A program made the translations under genes and the position numbers. Below, in pieces: positions 32,348 to 41,372 of a stretch of 64,000 nucleotides of DNA. The notes under the pieces are model-generated. The model had not been told where the DNA came from. It saw only the letters and a list, made by a program, of their open reading frames with translations, and searched no databases. This DNA comes from Clostridiales bacterium COT073_COT-073 (GTDB taxonomy: Bacteria > Bacillota > Clostridia > Lachnospirales > Vallitaleaceae), in contig RQYD01000009.1 in assembly GCA_003858485.1 (NCBI GenBank), forward strand, positions 1-64,000, in the 5' to 3' direction. How positions within the stretch are numbered: position 1 is the first letter of the stretch; every line of letters begins with the position of its first letter.

Positions 32348-33346
32348 ATGGAAATAAGAGGTATTCAAAAAGCAGCTGCTTTGTTGATTTCTTTGGGACC
32401 GGAGCGATCCTCGGAAATTTTTAAGTATCTGAAAGAGGATGAGATTGAGCAATTGACTTTGGAAATTGCCAATACCAGAACCATCAGCTCGGATCAAAAA
32501 GAAGCACTGCTGAATGAGTTTTATGAAATTTGTCTGGCTCAGCAATATATTAGTGAAGGAGGTATTACCTATGCGCGTGATGTATTGGAAAAAGCGCTGG
32601 GAATGGACAAGGCAATGGAAGTGATCGGGCGCCTGACTTCGTCCTTGCAGGTCAAGCCATTTGAATTTATTCGCAAGACCGAGCCGGGACAGTTGTTAAA
32701 CTTTATTCAGGATGAGCATAATCAAACAATTGCTTTGATTTTATCGTATTTAAATCCTGGACAGGCTTCAATGGTACTGGCGGCTTTGCCGATCGAAAAA
32801 CAAGCAGATGTGGCCCGTAGAATTGCTAAAATGGATCGAACCAGTCCGGATATTATCAAGGATGTGGAAGATATTTTAGAAAGAAAATTATCTTCCCTGG
32901 TCACTCAGGACTATACCATTGTTGGTGGAATTGAAGCGGTTGTTGATATCCTCAATTCAGCAGACCGGGCAACTGAAAAACATATTATGGAAACACTTGA
33001 AATTGAAGATGCGGAATTGGCTGAAGAAATCCATAAGAAGATGTTTGTCTTTGAAGATATTCTTACTTTGGATGACCGCTCGATTCAAAGAGTACTGCGT
33101 GATGTTGACAACAATGTACTTTCCATTGCTCTTAAAGGACAAAGTGAAGAGATTCAAAGTCTTATTTTTAAGAATCTGTCCAAGCGGTTGGCGGCTATGA
33201 TCAAAGAAGAAATGGAGTTTATGGGTCCGGTTCGTTTGAAAGATATCGAAGAAGCACAGCAAACCATTGTTGGTGTTATTCGTAAATTAGAAGATGCACA
33301 GGAGATTGTCATTTCCAGAGGCGGAGGTGACGAAATCGTTGTCTAG
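32348..33346 (+). CDS. fliG: Flagellar motor switch protein FliG
   Basis: Torque-generating rotor protein linking the MS ring to the C ring and facing MotA. The 332-residue protein begins EIRGIQKAAALLISLGPERS, the FliF-binding domain. The middle contains the EHNQTIALILSYLNPGQASMVL armadillo motif, and the C-terminal domain has the charged torque helix (LDDRSIQRVLRDVDNNVLSIALKG). The ATG at 32348 is chosen because GGGGAGG is eight bases upstream; an in-frame ATG at 32324 inside fliF has no SD. Confidence 0.97.
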   Translation: MEIRGIQKAAALLISLGPERSSEIFKYLKEDEIEQLTLEIANTRTISSDQKEALLNEFYEICLAQQYISEGGITYARDVLEKALGMDKAMEVIGRLTSSLQVKPFEFIRKTEPGQLLNFIQDEHNQTIALILSYLNPGQASMVLAALPIEKQADVARRIAKMDRTSPDIIKDVEDILERKLSSLVTQDYTIVGGIEAVVDILNSADRATEKHIMETLEIEDAELAEEIHKKMFVFEDILTLDDRSIQRVLRDVDNNVLSIALKGQSEEIQSLIFKNLSKRLAAMIKEEMEFMGPVRLKDIEEAQQTIVGVIRKLEDAQEIVISRGGGDEIVV

Positions 33347-34139
33347 AGTAATTAAACAAAACTATGTAGCGATTTCTGCTGAAAAACGATTGATTGAAAA
33401 TTTCAGAGATTTTCGGCCGATGTTGGATGCTTCGGAAGTTAAAGACAATGCGGCTATACGGGCTGTGCAGGCAGCAGCTGATGAATTTCAGCAGGAAGCT
33501 GAACAGCTGGAAAAAATGTCGATTCAAATCAATCAGGCTGAAGAACTGAATGCTTGCCGGCAAGAGGCAGACAAGATTTTGGCGGAGGCCAATGCCAATA
33601 AAAATAAGATTTATGAAGATGCGTATAAAGCTGGTATGGAAGAAGCTAAAGCAGAGTTGGAACGACGGAAGGCGATTTTAGAACAGGAATATGCTGCTAA
33701 AATAGAAAGTTTGGAGGAAAGACTGACTCAGGAATATCAGACCAAGTATAATCTGGAAATTCAGCATCTGGAAGGGAAAATGGTGCTGTGGCTGCAAGGA
33801 ATGCTGGGAAAACTGGTAGGACAGGCGCAGCAAAGCGAAAAGGTGCTGATTCATTTGATCCGAATGGGTATGCAGGAAATTGCCCTGCAAGGTGATCTGA
33901 TCATTCGGGTATCGGAGGAAGATCTGGATTATGTGCTGGAACATAAGGCGGTTTTAACTGAGGAATTAAGTGAAAAATTAACGATTGAAGTGTTAAAGGA
34001 TAAAAATCTGAAGAAAAACCAATGCATTATTGAAACCATTATGGGTAATATTGAATGTAGCTTGGACGTGCAGCTAAAAGGAATCACCGATGAACTTCGC
34101 CTGATCTATGAAAGTATCATGAAAAATGTTCATTTGTAA
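33339..34139 (+). CDS. fliH: Flagellar assembly protein FliH
   Basis: Stator-like regulator of the export ATPase FliI. The 266-residue protein begins SRVIKQNYVAI, a typical clostridial FliH start, and has a long Glu/Ala-rich coiled coil (about 45-150) and a C-terminal domain matching FliH/V-type ATPase subunit E (KNQCIIETIMGNIECSLDVQLK). The start is TTG at 33339, 11 bases after GGAGG, and overlaps the fliG stop by eight bases; an upstream ATG at 33294 has no SD and would add residues coded by fliG in another frame. Confidence 0.9.
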   Translation: MSRVIKQNYVAISAEKRLIENFRDFRPMLDASEVKDNAAIRAVQAAADEFQQEAEQLEKMSIQINQAEELNACRQEADKILAEANANKNKIYEDAYKAGMEEAKAELERRKAILEQEYAAKIESLEERLTQEYQTKYNLEIQHLEGKMVLWLQGMLGKLVGQAQQSEKVLIHLIRMGMQEIALQGDLIIRVSEEDLDYVLEHKAVLTEELSEKLTIEVLKDKNLKKNQCIIETIMGNIECSLDVQLKGITDELRLIYESIMKNVHL

Positions 34140-34244
34140 GAAAGAATAAAAAGGGAAGCCTGGCTGGACACCACAAAGCGAAGTCATTTACGCCCAGGCA
34201 AAAAAGTAAAAAGGAAGAAAAAACGCAAATCCAGGAGCGAAGCA

Positions 34245-35555
34245 ATGGTAGAATTTGATAAATATGAAAAAATGCTGGAAAAAAGCTATATCGAGCATTT
34301 GGGCCGGGTCAATAAGGTAATTGGTTTAACCATTGAATCTCTTGGACCGAATGTTAATGTTGGCGATGCCTGCCTGATTACCTCCCAGGATCAAAACCGA
34401 ACGGTATTGGCGGAAGTGGTGGGCTTTCGCGAAAATAGTATTTTGCTGATGCCGTTAGATGATATGGAGGGGATAGGACCGGGAAGTCATGTCAAATCAA
34501 TTGGACATCCGCTCCAAGTATCGGTGACAGATGATTTATTGGGCAGAGTTTTAGATGGATTGGGCAAACCAATTGACAATAAAGGCCCATTTTACACGGA
34601 TGAGCTTTATAACATTGAAAATGAAGCGCCGGATCCACTCAAACGAATTCGGATCAAAGATTATTTGCCAATGGGCATTAAGGTGATTGATGGTTTGCTG
34701 ACAATTGGTCGTGGTCAACGGATTGGCATTTTTGCCGGCAGTGGAGTAGGAAAAAGTACTTTATTAGGAATGATCGCCCGCAATGCCTTGGCTGATGTCA
34801 ATGTTATTGCCCTGATCGGAGAGCGTGGCCGGGAAGTCAGAGAATTTGTGGAAAAAGATCTAGGCGAAGCTGGTTTAAGAAAAAGTGTAGTGGTAGTTGC
34901 TACTTCCGACCGGCCGGCGATGGAGCGGCAGAAGGCTGCTAAAACCGCTACCGCAATTGCTGAATATTTTAGAGATAAAGGCAAAAATGTAATGCTGATG
35001 ATGGACAGCCTGACCCGATTTTCAATGGCTCAAAGGGAAATCGGCCTGGCGATTGGTGAACCGCCGGTCAGCCGTGGTTATACGCCGTCTGTTTTTGCAG
35101 CCATGCCTTTACTTTTAGAAAGAGCCGGCAATTCCGATAAAGGTTCGATCACTGCTCTTTATACAGTGCTGGTGGATGGTGATGATATGAATGAGCCAAT
35201 CACCGATGCCGCCCGCGGTATTTTAGACGGGCATATTGTTTTAAGCCGGAAAATCGCTAATAAAAATCATTATCCAGCGATTGACGTGTTGCAGTCAGTT
35301 TCGCGGGTAATGCCGGAGGTGGCTGATGCCGAACACAAAAAAGCAGCTTCGGAAATGCGGGCGCTTTTAGCAACTTATCGTGATGCGGAAGACCTGATCA
35401 ATATCGGCGCTTACACGGAAGGATCGAATCCGAAAATTGATAAAGCAATCGAGCTTATTGATGATATTGATGATTATTTAAAACAGGAGGTCGATCAGTT
35501 TTATTCTTTTGAAGAAGAGATCCAAAAACTAAAGGATATTGTCTATCAAGAATAA
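34245..35555 (+). CDS. fliI: Flagellum-specific export ATPase FliI
   Basis: Hexameric ATPase at the entrance to the flagellar type III secretion gate. The 436-residue protein is like F1-ATPase beta. Walker A is GIFAGSGVGKSTLLG (about 161-175), then LIGERGREVREFVEKDLG, Walker B LMMDSLTRFSMAQREIGL and the EPPVSRGYTPSVFAAMP segment. CAGGAG lies before the ATG. The 105-base gap after fliH holds only a weak GCCTGG/CCAGGC inverted repeat. Confidence 0.97.
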   Translation: MVEFDKYEKMLEKSYIEHLGRVNKVIGLTIESLGPNVNVGDACLITSQDQNRTVLAEVVGFRENSILLMPLDDMEGIGPGSHVKSIGHPLQVSVTDDLLGRVLDGLGKPIDNKGPFYTDELYNIENEAPDPLKRIRIKDYLPMGIKVIDGLLTIGRGQRIGIFAGSGVGKSTLLGMIARNALADVNVIALIGERGREVREFVEKDLGEAGLRKSVVVVATSDRPAMERQKAAKTATAIAEYFRDKGKNVMLMMDSLTRFSMAQREIGLAIGEPPVSRGYTPSVFAAMPLLLERAGNSDKGSITALYTVLVDGDDMNEPITDAARGILDGHIVLSRKIANKNHYPAIDVLQSVSRVMPEVADAEHKKAASEMRALLATYRDAEDLINIGAYTEGSNPKIDKAIELIDDIDDYLKQEVDQFYSFEEEIQKLKDIVYQE

Positions 35556-35567
35556 GGGAGTATAACA

Positions 35568-36008
35568 TTGGCAAAGTTTCAATTTTCAATGCAGAGTTTG
35601 TTGCAAATTAAGGAAAAGCTGGAAGAGCAGTGCCAAATGGAATATGGAAAGGCGGTACAACAAAGGGATCTGCAGATCCGGAAGGTGAACAAAATCCGGG
35701 ATTTAATTGAAACGGAAAACCGCACTTTTTATGAAAAACAAGCATCTGTCTTTGTGGTTCGGGATTTGATTCGGGTACAAGACAAGATCAGTTATTTGAA
35801 GAATAAGGAAAAAGAAGCGGTTTCTCAGCTTTCTTATCTGGAAGAGATGGTGCTTGAAAGTAGGCAAAAATTAGCCAAGGCAATGCAGGAGCGGAAAATA
35901 TATGAAACGCTTAGAGAAAAAGCTTTGGAGCGCTATTATGAGGAAGAAAAGCAAGAGGAACTGAAATTGATGGATGAAAGGGCTAGCTTTAACCATAGCA
36001 GGGAATAA
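35568..36008 (+). CDS. fliJ: Flagellar export chaperone FliJ
   Basis: Coiled-coil stalk protein that escorts substrates and contacts FlhA and FliI. The 146-residue length and start FQFSMQSLLQIKEKLEEQCQ fit FliJ; nearly the whole chain is predicted helix. The start is TTG with GGGAG about eight bases before it, 12 bases after fliI. FliJ is poorly conserved, so position in the operon carries part of the call. Confidence 0.9.
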   Translation: MAKFQFSMQSLLQIKEKLEEQCQMEYGKAVQQRDLQIRKVNKIRDLIETENRTFYEKQASVFVVRDLIRVQDKISYLKNKEKEAVSQLSYLEEMVLESRQKLAKAMQERKIYETLREKALERYYEEEKQEELKLMDERASFNHSRE

Positions 36009-36020
36009 AGGGGTAACACC

Positions 36021-36812
36021 ATGGCAAATAAAAAAGTAAATACTACGGAATTAACAGCAGTAGAGGATACAGGGAAAAAAAGAAAAGCAGGATCGGCAAT
36101 TAAAATGATTTTGATTTTTGTTTTGACCTTGGTATTTTTATTGCTTTTATTTTTGATTTTATTACGTTTAAATGTTTTGGGACTGGGCAATGTCCTGGCG
36201 CCGTCAATGCGCAGCTTTCCGCTGTCGCACCTGTATTTGCCGCCGCAGACAGAAACAGGTGAAGTTGAGATTGATCCGGAGACCGGAGAGCCGATAGTGG
36301 CTGAACCGGAAGAAAGCATTGAGGAAATAAAAGAAATTTTAAAATTAACAGAATCGGAACTGAAGAAAAAAGAAGAAGAAGCCGATATATTATTGAAACA
36401 AATACAAAATCTAAAGAAAGAAAATGAAAGACTGTCAGTTTTTGAAGAACGCCAGTTGGCTTATGAAAAAAATAAGCAAGAATTTGATGCTTTGATTGTG
36501 CGTTCAGGAGATTTGACGGATTTTGTTGAATGGTATCAACAGATCAGCCCGGATAATGCTGCCCGATTATATCAGGAAACAATGATTGATTTGGCCGAAC
36601 AGGCCGAATTGGAAAAATTGACCAAGGTTTATTCGGAAATGAAACCAAAGGCAGCGGCTAAAGTGCTGGAAACAATGAGTAGTACCAGACTGGAAATGGT
36701 AGCCATGATCATTAAAAATCTTGACACCGATCAAGCCGGAAAAATAATGAGTGAAATCGAGCCCAAAGTAGCGGCCAGGATCACCACTTATTTGTATCCG
36801 GAGAATCAATAA
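36021..36812 (+). CDS. MotE/YlxF-like flagellar operon membrane protein
   Basis: A 263-residue protein with one membrane segment (about 29-52), a Glu/Lys-rich coiled coil (about 95-150), and a C-terminal MgtE-N-like domain (about 165-260; ISPDNAARLYQETM, MKPKAAAKVLETMSSTRL, IEPKVAARITTYL). This layout and its place between fliJ and fliK match B. subtilis YlxF and the MotE family, which in some bacteria chaperones a stator component. The exact role in Gram-positives is not established. ATG follows GGGG weakly; 12 bases after fliJ. Confidence 0.85.
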   Translation: MANKKVNTTELTAVEDTGKKRKAGSAIKMILIFVLTLVFLLLLFLILLRLNVLGLGNVLAPSMRSFPLSHLYLPPQTETGEVEIDPETGEPIVAEPEESIEEIKEILKLTESELKKKEEEADILLKQIQNLKKENERLSVFEERQLAYEKNKQEFDALIVRSGDLTDFVEWYQQISPDNAARLYQETMIDLAEQAELEKLTKVYSEMKPKAAAKVLETMSSTRLEMVAMIIKNLDTDQAGKIMSEIEPKVAARITTYLYPENQ

Positions 36813-36959
36813 AAATAGCAAGGATCGTTTTAAGAAAGGATAGCAATATCACTTCTTTTAATTGATACAGATACCGCTGATGCAGGCGTGAAAAATCAGT
36901 TATTGATTTTAAGCGAATGCAAGGCATAAATCAAATCACAGACAGGAAAGGAGGAAAGG

Positions 36960-38267
36960 ATGGCAACACCAACCATTAATACGGTTTCGGCAATTTCAGT
37001 TGGTAAAATATCCGGAACTTATCAAAGCAAAGCCATTGCTTATGAAGGAGCTAATTCCTTTCAGGGTTTTTTACAAAAATCAAGTCAACCGGAAAAAACA
37101 GTAGCCGCCAAAGGAGATCAAGACAGTAAAAAAGCAGTCAGTGAAGAGATCGGGCAGCCGCTGAATCACAAAAAAAATGAGATTAAGCCTGAAAGCAAAG
37201 GAAACGACCAAGAAATCAAAGTAGATTCTAAGGCCGGTTCAGACACAAAATCAAATGAAAAAACAGAGCTGTCTTCAGCCGAAAGTCAGAAAATAAAAGA
37301 GTTTGTGGATAAAGTGCAGACAACACTAGACCTTAGTCCCGAAGAAATGCAGGCCTGGCTTGGCATGATGGGAATGCAGGTCATGGATTTATTAGATGCC
37401 GGGAAATTACAAAATTTCTTTATGCAGGTAAAAGGTATTGAAGTTAGTGATCTTTTAACGGAAGCTAATCAAGCAGCAGAATTAAAGACCTTACTTTCGA
37501 CCGCCGCAGAATTGGAACCGCTGGTTCAGAGCTTAAGCGCAAAGCAAGAAAATGGTACTGTGTTTAATCAAATGCTGGAAGAAGCAATTGGCTTAATGCC
37601 GAGTGACAAAACGGAAGCAGCGATTAGTGGAGCGGAAACTAATCCGGTTGTAGAAACCAATGGTAAATCAGACATACCGGTTTTACCAGCCAGGGAAAGT
37701 AATGACAGCAAGAATGAAATGTCAGGTCAGCAAAATTTGCCCAAAGAAGCAGTTGCAGCCTTTGATAAAGTAGTTCAGACAGAGGAGCAAATTATGGTAA
37801 CAGCTGATGGTCTGGAGCGGGTGATCACTACAGTATCAGCCAGAGATATCTATCAGCAGGTAGTAACCAAATTTACGGCTGAAAATTTAGATGGAGCATC
37901 AAAAGTAACCATTCAACTGAATCCGGAACATTTAGGAAAATTAGCATTTCAGGTAGTTAGCCGGGGTGGTCAGATGACCGGACAATTTGTAGCTGAATCA
38001 GAGGCGGTTAAAACAGCTCTGGAAGCACAAGTTAGTCAATTAAAGCTGCAGTTGGCCAATCAAGGAATTCGGGTCGAAGATGTCAAAGTAGTAGTTGGCG
38101 ACACTGCCAATTATTTCACTGAAGATAAGCCAAAGGAACATAATCAGGAAACAGCCAAAAAAAGAAACAGACGAATCCAGGATGGCATATCAATTAACAC
38201 AGTGGAGGAAGAAGTGGCAGCGGAAGAAATTAAAATTTCAACCGGAACCATTGATTTTACTGCTTAG
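36960..38267 (+). CDS. fliK: Flagellar hook-length control protein FliK
   Basis: Secreted ruler that switches export from hook to filament subunits. The 435-residue protein has a low-complexity N-terminal two-thirds rich in Lys, Glu, Ser and Gln, as expected of a flexible ruler. The conserved C-terminal Flg_hook domain (about 315-385) contains VTIQLNPEHLGKLAFQVVSR and the helix LEAQVSQLKLQLANQGIRVE. AAAGGAGG before the ATG. The 147-base gap before it has no clear structure beyond a short AAATCA/TGATTT inverted repeat. Confidence 0.92.
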   Translation: MATPTINTVSAISVGKISGTYQSKAIAYEGANSFQGFLQKSSQPEKTVAAKGDQDSKKAVSEEIGQPLNHKKNEIKPESKGNDQEIKVDSKAGSDTKSNEKTELSSAESQKIKEFVDKVQTTLDLSPEEMQAWLGMMGMQVMDLLDAGKLQNFFMQVKGIEVSDLLTEANQAAELKTLLSTAAELEPLVQSLSAKQENGTVFNQMLEEAIGLMPSDKTEAAISGAETNPVVETNGKSDIPVLPARESNDSKNEMSGQQNLPKEAVAAFDKVVQTEEQIMVTADGLERVITTVSARDIYQQVVTKFTAENLDGASKVTIQLNPEHLGKLAFQVVSRGGQMTGQFVAESEAVKTALEAQVSQLKLQLANQGIRVEDVKVVVGDTANYFTEDKPKEHNQETAKKRNRRIQDGISINTVEEEVAAEEIKISTGTIDFTA

Positions 38268-38276
38268 GAGGAAGAA

Positions 38277-39053
38277 ATGGCAAATAGTACAGAAGTAATT
38301 AACAAAAGGATTATGGATCAGTATGGCACTCAAACTTTTCCCCAAAAGAGAACTGGTGGAAGTGATTTAAGCAAAGATGCTTTTCTGAATTTGCTGACCA
38401 CACAGTTACGTTATCAAAATCCTTTAGAGCCGACAAATGATAAGGAATTCTTAGCACAAATGGCTCAATTTACTGCACTTGAACAAATGAATAATCTGTA
38501 TTCTTCATTTCAGTTCAGCCAAGCCAGCAGCATGATTAATAAAAATGTGGTGGCTGAAGTCAAGAATGAAGAAAGCGGTGATATCAGTCAGGTAGTTGGT
38601 AAAGTGGTGGCGGTTAATGTTAAGGAAAACAAGCAATTCTTGCTGGTTCAGTCACTGGATGGTAAAACTAAAGAAGTAGAGCTTTCTAAAGTTAAGTCGA
38701 TCAATGATGGAACAACTTTGGACGCCGAAATTTTGGCCAAAGAAATTGAAAAATTACAGTTAAGTCAGGCCAATAGTATGATCAATAAAAATGTGGAAGC
38801 GGAGCTGACCAATGACAAAGGTGAAGTCATCAAAATTGGCGGTAAGGTAGTAGCGGTCAATGTCAAAGAAGGCAAGAAAATTCTTTTAATTAAAGGAACT
38901 GACGGCAAACAAACTGAGGTTGAGCTGTCTAAAGTGAAAGTAATTAATGATGGTACCTCTACCGATGGAGAAGCCCTGCTTAAAGAAATTGAAAAACTGA
39001 CCCAAAAAGTGGCAGAGCTGGAGAAGATTATCAAAGAGCTGAAACAGCCGTAG
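38277..39053 (+). CDS. flgD: Flagellar hook-capping protein FlgD with internal duplication
   Basis: Scaffold cap for hook assembly. Residues 27-80 are the conserved FlgD N-terminal domain (LSKDAFLNLLTTQLRYQNPL, then NDKEFLAQMAQFTALEQMNN). After that, two homologous units of about 80 residues follow: 81-160 starting SQASSMINKN and 163-241 starting SQANSMINKN, both with VAVNVKE and EVELSKVK and ending KEIEKL. The chain ends in a short coiled coil (LTQKVAELEKIIKELKQP). B. subtilis-type FlgD is only about 140 residues, so the C-terminal region is expanded by duplication. TAGGAGG before the ATG; nine bases after fliK. Confidence 0.93.
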   Translation: MANSTEVINKRIMDQYGTQTFPQKRTGGSDLSKDAFLNLLTTQLRYQNPLEPTNDKEFLAQMAQFTALEQMNNLYSSFQFSQASSMINKNVVAEVKNEESGDISQVVGKVVAVNVKENKQFLLVQSLDGKTKEVELSKVKSINDGTTLDAEILAKEIEKLQLSQANSMINKNVEAELTNDKGEVIKIGGKVVAVNVKEGKKILLIKGTDGKQTEVELSKVKVINDGTSTDGEALLKEIEKLTQKVAELEKIIKELKQP

Positions 39054-39097
39054 ACAGGTGATTTGTCAGGCGGATGGTCTCAGCACTGGAGGATGGA

Positions 39098-39481
39098 ATG
39101 AGAATCAATCAATTTAAAAGCATTTCGCAAATTCAAAATGAAGCGAAATTACAGGGCCAAAAGCAATTGCCCCAAATAGCGGCATCCGGCTTTCAACAGG
39201 CATTGCAGGAAAAGCTGAATCATCAGCCGGAATTAACTTTTTCCAAACATGCCCTGGAGCAGATCAAACATCGCCGGATTGAATTAGATGAAGCGGGTAT
39301 ACAAAAATTAAATGATGGGATTTCCAGCGCCAGAGAAAAAGGAATTAAAGAATCACTAATGTTAATGGATAATGTGGCCTATGTAGTGAGCATCAGGAAT
39401 GCAACAGTGATCACTGCGCTGGAAGCCAAAGAAACAAAGAATCATGTTTTTACCAATATTGATGGAGCTGTGGTATTATAG
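39098..39481 (+). CDS. Flagellar operon protein, TIGR02530-like
   Basis: A 127-residue soluble protein found between flgD and flgE in many Firmicutes, matching the TIGR02530 type. The recognisable core is FSKHALEQIKHRRIELDE and the later DNVAYVVSIRNATVITALEA. Its biochemical role is not known; operon position implies a hook-assembly function. The ATG at 39098 is chosen because GGAGG lies five bases before it; an in-frame GTG/ATG upstream at 39074 has no SD. Confidence 0.85.
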   Translation: MRINQFKSISQIQNEAKLQGQKQLPQIAASGFQQALQEKLNHQPELTFSKHALEQIKHRRIELDEAGIQKLNDGISSAREKGIKESLMLMDNVAYVVSIRNATVITALEAKETKNHVFTNIDGAVVL

Positions 39482-39562
39482 CCGGACCTTTGTAAGGGGG
39501 CAATGTTTTCGGACGGACTGCCGGAACACCCACAGCCAATAAGTATAAGGAGGTTACGCATT

Positions 39563-40879
39563 ATGATGCGTTCAATGTATTCCGGTGTATCCGGACTGAG
39601 AGTTCATCAAACCAAGATGGACGTGATCGGAAATAATATTTCCAATGTAAATACTGCCGGATTTAAAGCCAGCAGAACTTTGTTCAATGAAGTGTTCAGT
39701 CAGAATTTACAGAATGCTTCCGGGCCGACACCTAACCTCGGTGGTCGTAACCCGATGCAAATTGGACTGGGAGCCAGTGTCAGCACAATTGACATTAATA
39801 TGAATGAAGGTGCTTCACAAAGAACGGATTTGGTTACAGACTTAAAAATTGAAGGTGAAGGTTTTTTTGTAGTGAAAAATGCCGATGGCATCAAATTTAC
39901 CAGAGCGGGTGCTTTTCGGGTAGATGTAGCCGGTAATTTGGTCAATCCGGCCGGAATGTTCGTCATGGGCTGGCAACCGGATCCGGATAAGCCGAATCAA
40001 ATTCAAAAAGGAGAAGTGACCCCGCTGAAAGTGCTGAGTGCGGAAAATATGTATAGTGCACCGGTGGCCACGACCAAGGGCATGATCACCGGCAATATCA
40101 ATAAAAATGATTCGCAGGTGGCAGCTACTGCTCAGGGAGCACCAATCACCCTGAACTTTTATGACAGTCAAGGCTATCCATACACCGCTCAATTCCGGGT
40201 CAAGCAAAGTACAGCTACTCCGGGCACCTATGAAGTCAAATTAGAAAAAGTGACCGACCAAAATTCAGTTGATGTGACCACGGCTACTAATCCGAATTTA
40301 TCAATTGACCCGGCAACCGTTAATTTAGTATTTGATGCGGCCGGCAATATTGCTGATCCGACAGCAGCCAAGTTTACTATTAAAGGTGGAGAAACCGCCT
40401 TTAAATCCAAGATCTCCGATATTGAAGTTGATTTTTCCAAAGTTACTCAGTATTCAGGCAATACCACCATTCAAGGTTTAAGAGGTGATCGGGATAAGGT
40501 TGGCGCCGGTAATATGGCCGGTGAGATGTCTGGTTATCAAATTGGCGGTGATGGCAGAATTTTAGCTAAATACTCCAATGGTGACAGCAAATTGCTGGGC
40601 CAGATTGTAATTGCTGATTTTGATAATCCGGCTGGTTTGCAAAAAGAAGGCAATAACTTGTTTGGCACCACCATGAACTCCGGAGAATTTAATGGTATCG
40701 GCAAAGATGCCACCGCCATTGGTTCAACCATCAACTCCGGTGTTCTGGAAATGAGTAATGTTGATCTATCTTTGGAATTTACGGAAATGATCACTACCCA
40801 GAGGGGATTTCAAGCGAATTCCAGAGTAATTACTACCTCTGATGAGATCTTACAGGAGTTGGTAAATTTAAAGAGATAA
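39563..40879 (+). CDS. flgE: Flagellar hook protein FlgE
   Basis: Major subunit of the hook, exported and polymerised under FlgD. The 438-residue protein starts MMRSMYSGVSGLRVHQTKMD, then GNNISNVNTAGFKASRTLF, the rod/hook N-terminal signature. The C-terminal helix is VDLSLEFTEMITTQRGFQAN with ITTSDEILQELVNLKR at the end. AAGGAGG about nine bases before the ATG at 39563 rules out an upstream in-frame ATG at 39503. A strong hairpin follows the stop. Confidence 0.96.
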   Translation: MMRSMYSGVSGLRVHQTKMDVIGNNISNVNTAGFKASRTLFNEVFSQNLQNASGPTPNLGGRNPMQIGLGASVSTIDINMNEGASQRTDLVTDLKIEGEGFFVVKNADGIKFTRAGAFRVDVAGNLVNPAGMFVMGWQPDPDKPNQIQKGEVTPLKVLSAENMYSAPVATTKGMITGNINKNDSQVAATAQGAPITLNFYDSQGYPYTAQFRVKQSTATPGTYEVKLEKVTDQNSVDVTTATNPNLSIDPATVNLVFDAAGNIADPTAAKFTIKGGETAFKSKISDIEVDFSKVTQYSGNTTIQGLRGDRDKVGAGNMAGEMSGYQIGGDGRILAKYSNGDSKLLGQIVIADFDNPAGLQKEGNNLFGTTMNSGEFNGIGKDATAIGSTINSGVLEMSNVDLSLEFTEMITTQRGFQANSRVITTSDEILQELVNLKR

Positions 40880-40888
40880 TCTGAATGA

Positions 40889-40930
40889 TTGGCGCCGTTG
40901 AGCAGGCGTAAGACGCTCAACGGCCGCCAA
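40889..40930 (+). terminator. Strong hairpin after flgE, possible terminator
   Basis: TTGGCGCCGTTGAGC (40889-40903) pairs with GCTCAACGGCCGCCAA (40915-40930) with a single bulge and an 11-base loop, a stem of 15 pairs. The following AGTTATACTTTACTTTTT is T-rich but not a clean run, so it may terminate only partly or protect the 3' end of the upstream mRNA. Confidence 0.55.
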
Positions 40931-40938
40931 AGTTATAC

Positions 40939-40967
40939 TTTACTTTTTAAAATATTATTGATATAAT
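40939..40967 (+). promoter_or_regulatory. Possible internal promoter before flbD-motA-motB
   Basis: TTTACT (40939-40944) and TATAAT (40962-40967), 17-base spacer. The -10 is perfect and the -35 matches at four of six bases. It lies just after the flgE hairpin and about 95 bases before flbD, so the stator and switch genes may have their own transcription start. Confidence 0.5.
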
Positions 40968-41063
40968 GAATTCAGCTTGTTAGCAGTGTTTTAGGCTTTA
41001 TTCGCGGCTTAACACCGAAGCAGCCAAATGCCGAAACATCCGAATTTTGAGATAGGAGAGCGG

Positions 41064-41249
41064 ATGATCTATATTACTAAGTTAAATAATGTTGAAATTT
41101 TATTGAATGAAGATTTGATTGAATTGGTTGAGGAAACACCGGATACAATTATTACTTTAACCACCGGCAAAAAGGTGATAGTCAAAGAAAGCAAAGAAGA
41201 ATTGTATCAAAAGATATGCGAATATAAAAAGGAAATTTATCAGAGATAG
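41064..41249 (+). CDS. flbD: FlbD-family flagellar protein
   Basis: A small protein of 61 residues of the FlbD (swarming motility) family found next to flgE or motA in spirochaetes and Firmicutes: MIYITKLNNVEILLNEDLIE, then TIITLTTGKKVIVKES. The role is not well defined. The ATG at 41064 has AGGAG five bases before it; an in-frame ATG at 41028 lacks an SD. Confidence 0.9.
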   Translation: MIYITKLNNVEILLNEDLIELVEETPDTIITLTTGKKVIVKESKEELYQKICEYKKEIYQR

Positions 41250-41372
41250 GAATTTTTCACATTTGCCAGCTAAAGCCAATGGCTGGAAATGTTCAGGGAC
41301 AGGGAAACTTGTGATTTGCTTATCACTGGGAAACTTAAGGGACTAAGAAATGAAATAGACGAGGTGGATATT

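Noticed and set aside
34140-34244. GCCTGG/CCAGGC inverted repeat between fliH and fliI as a terminator
   Set aside because: The stem is only six pairs with a loop near 30 bases and is followed by A's, not T's.
36813-36959. Possible c-di-GMP riboswitch before fliK
   Set aside because: The conserved GEMM bases (GCAAA and GNRA-type segments in order) are not present; only a short inverted repeat is seen.
39503-39562. Longer FlgE N-terminus
   Set aside because: The extra residues lack any hook-protein pattern, and AAGGAGG fits the ATG at 39563.
41250-41372. Extended MotA start and the duplicated GGGAAACTT in the flbD-motA gap
   Set aside because: The GTG at 41373 has a well-placed SD and the standard MotA N-terminus; the 9-base repeat is short enough to be chance.
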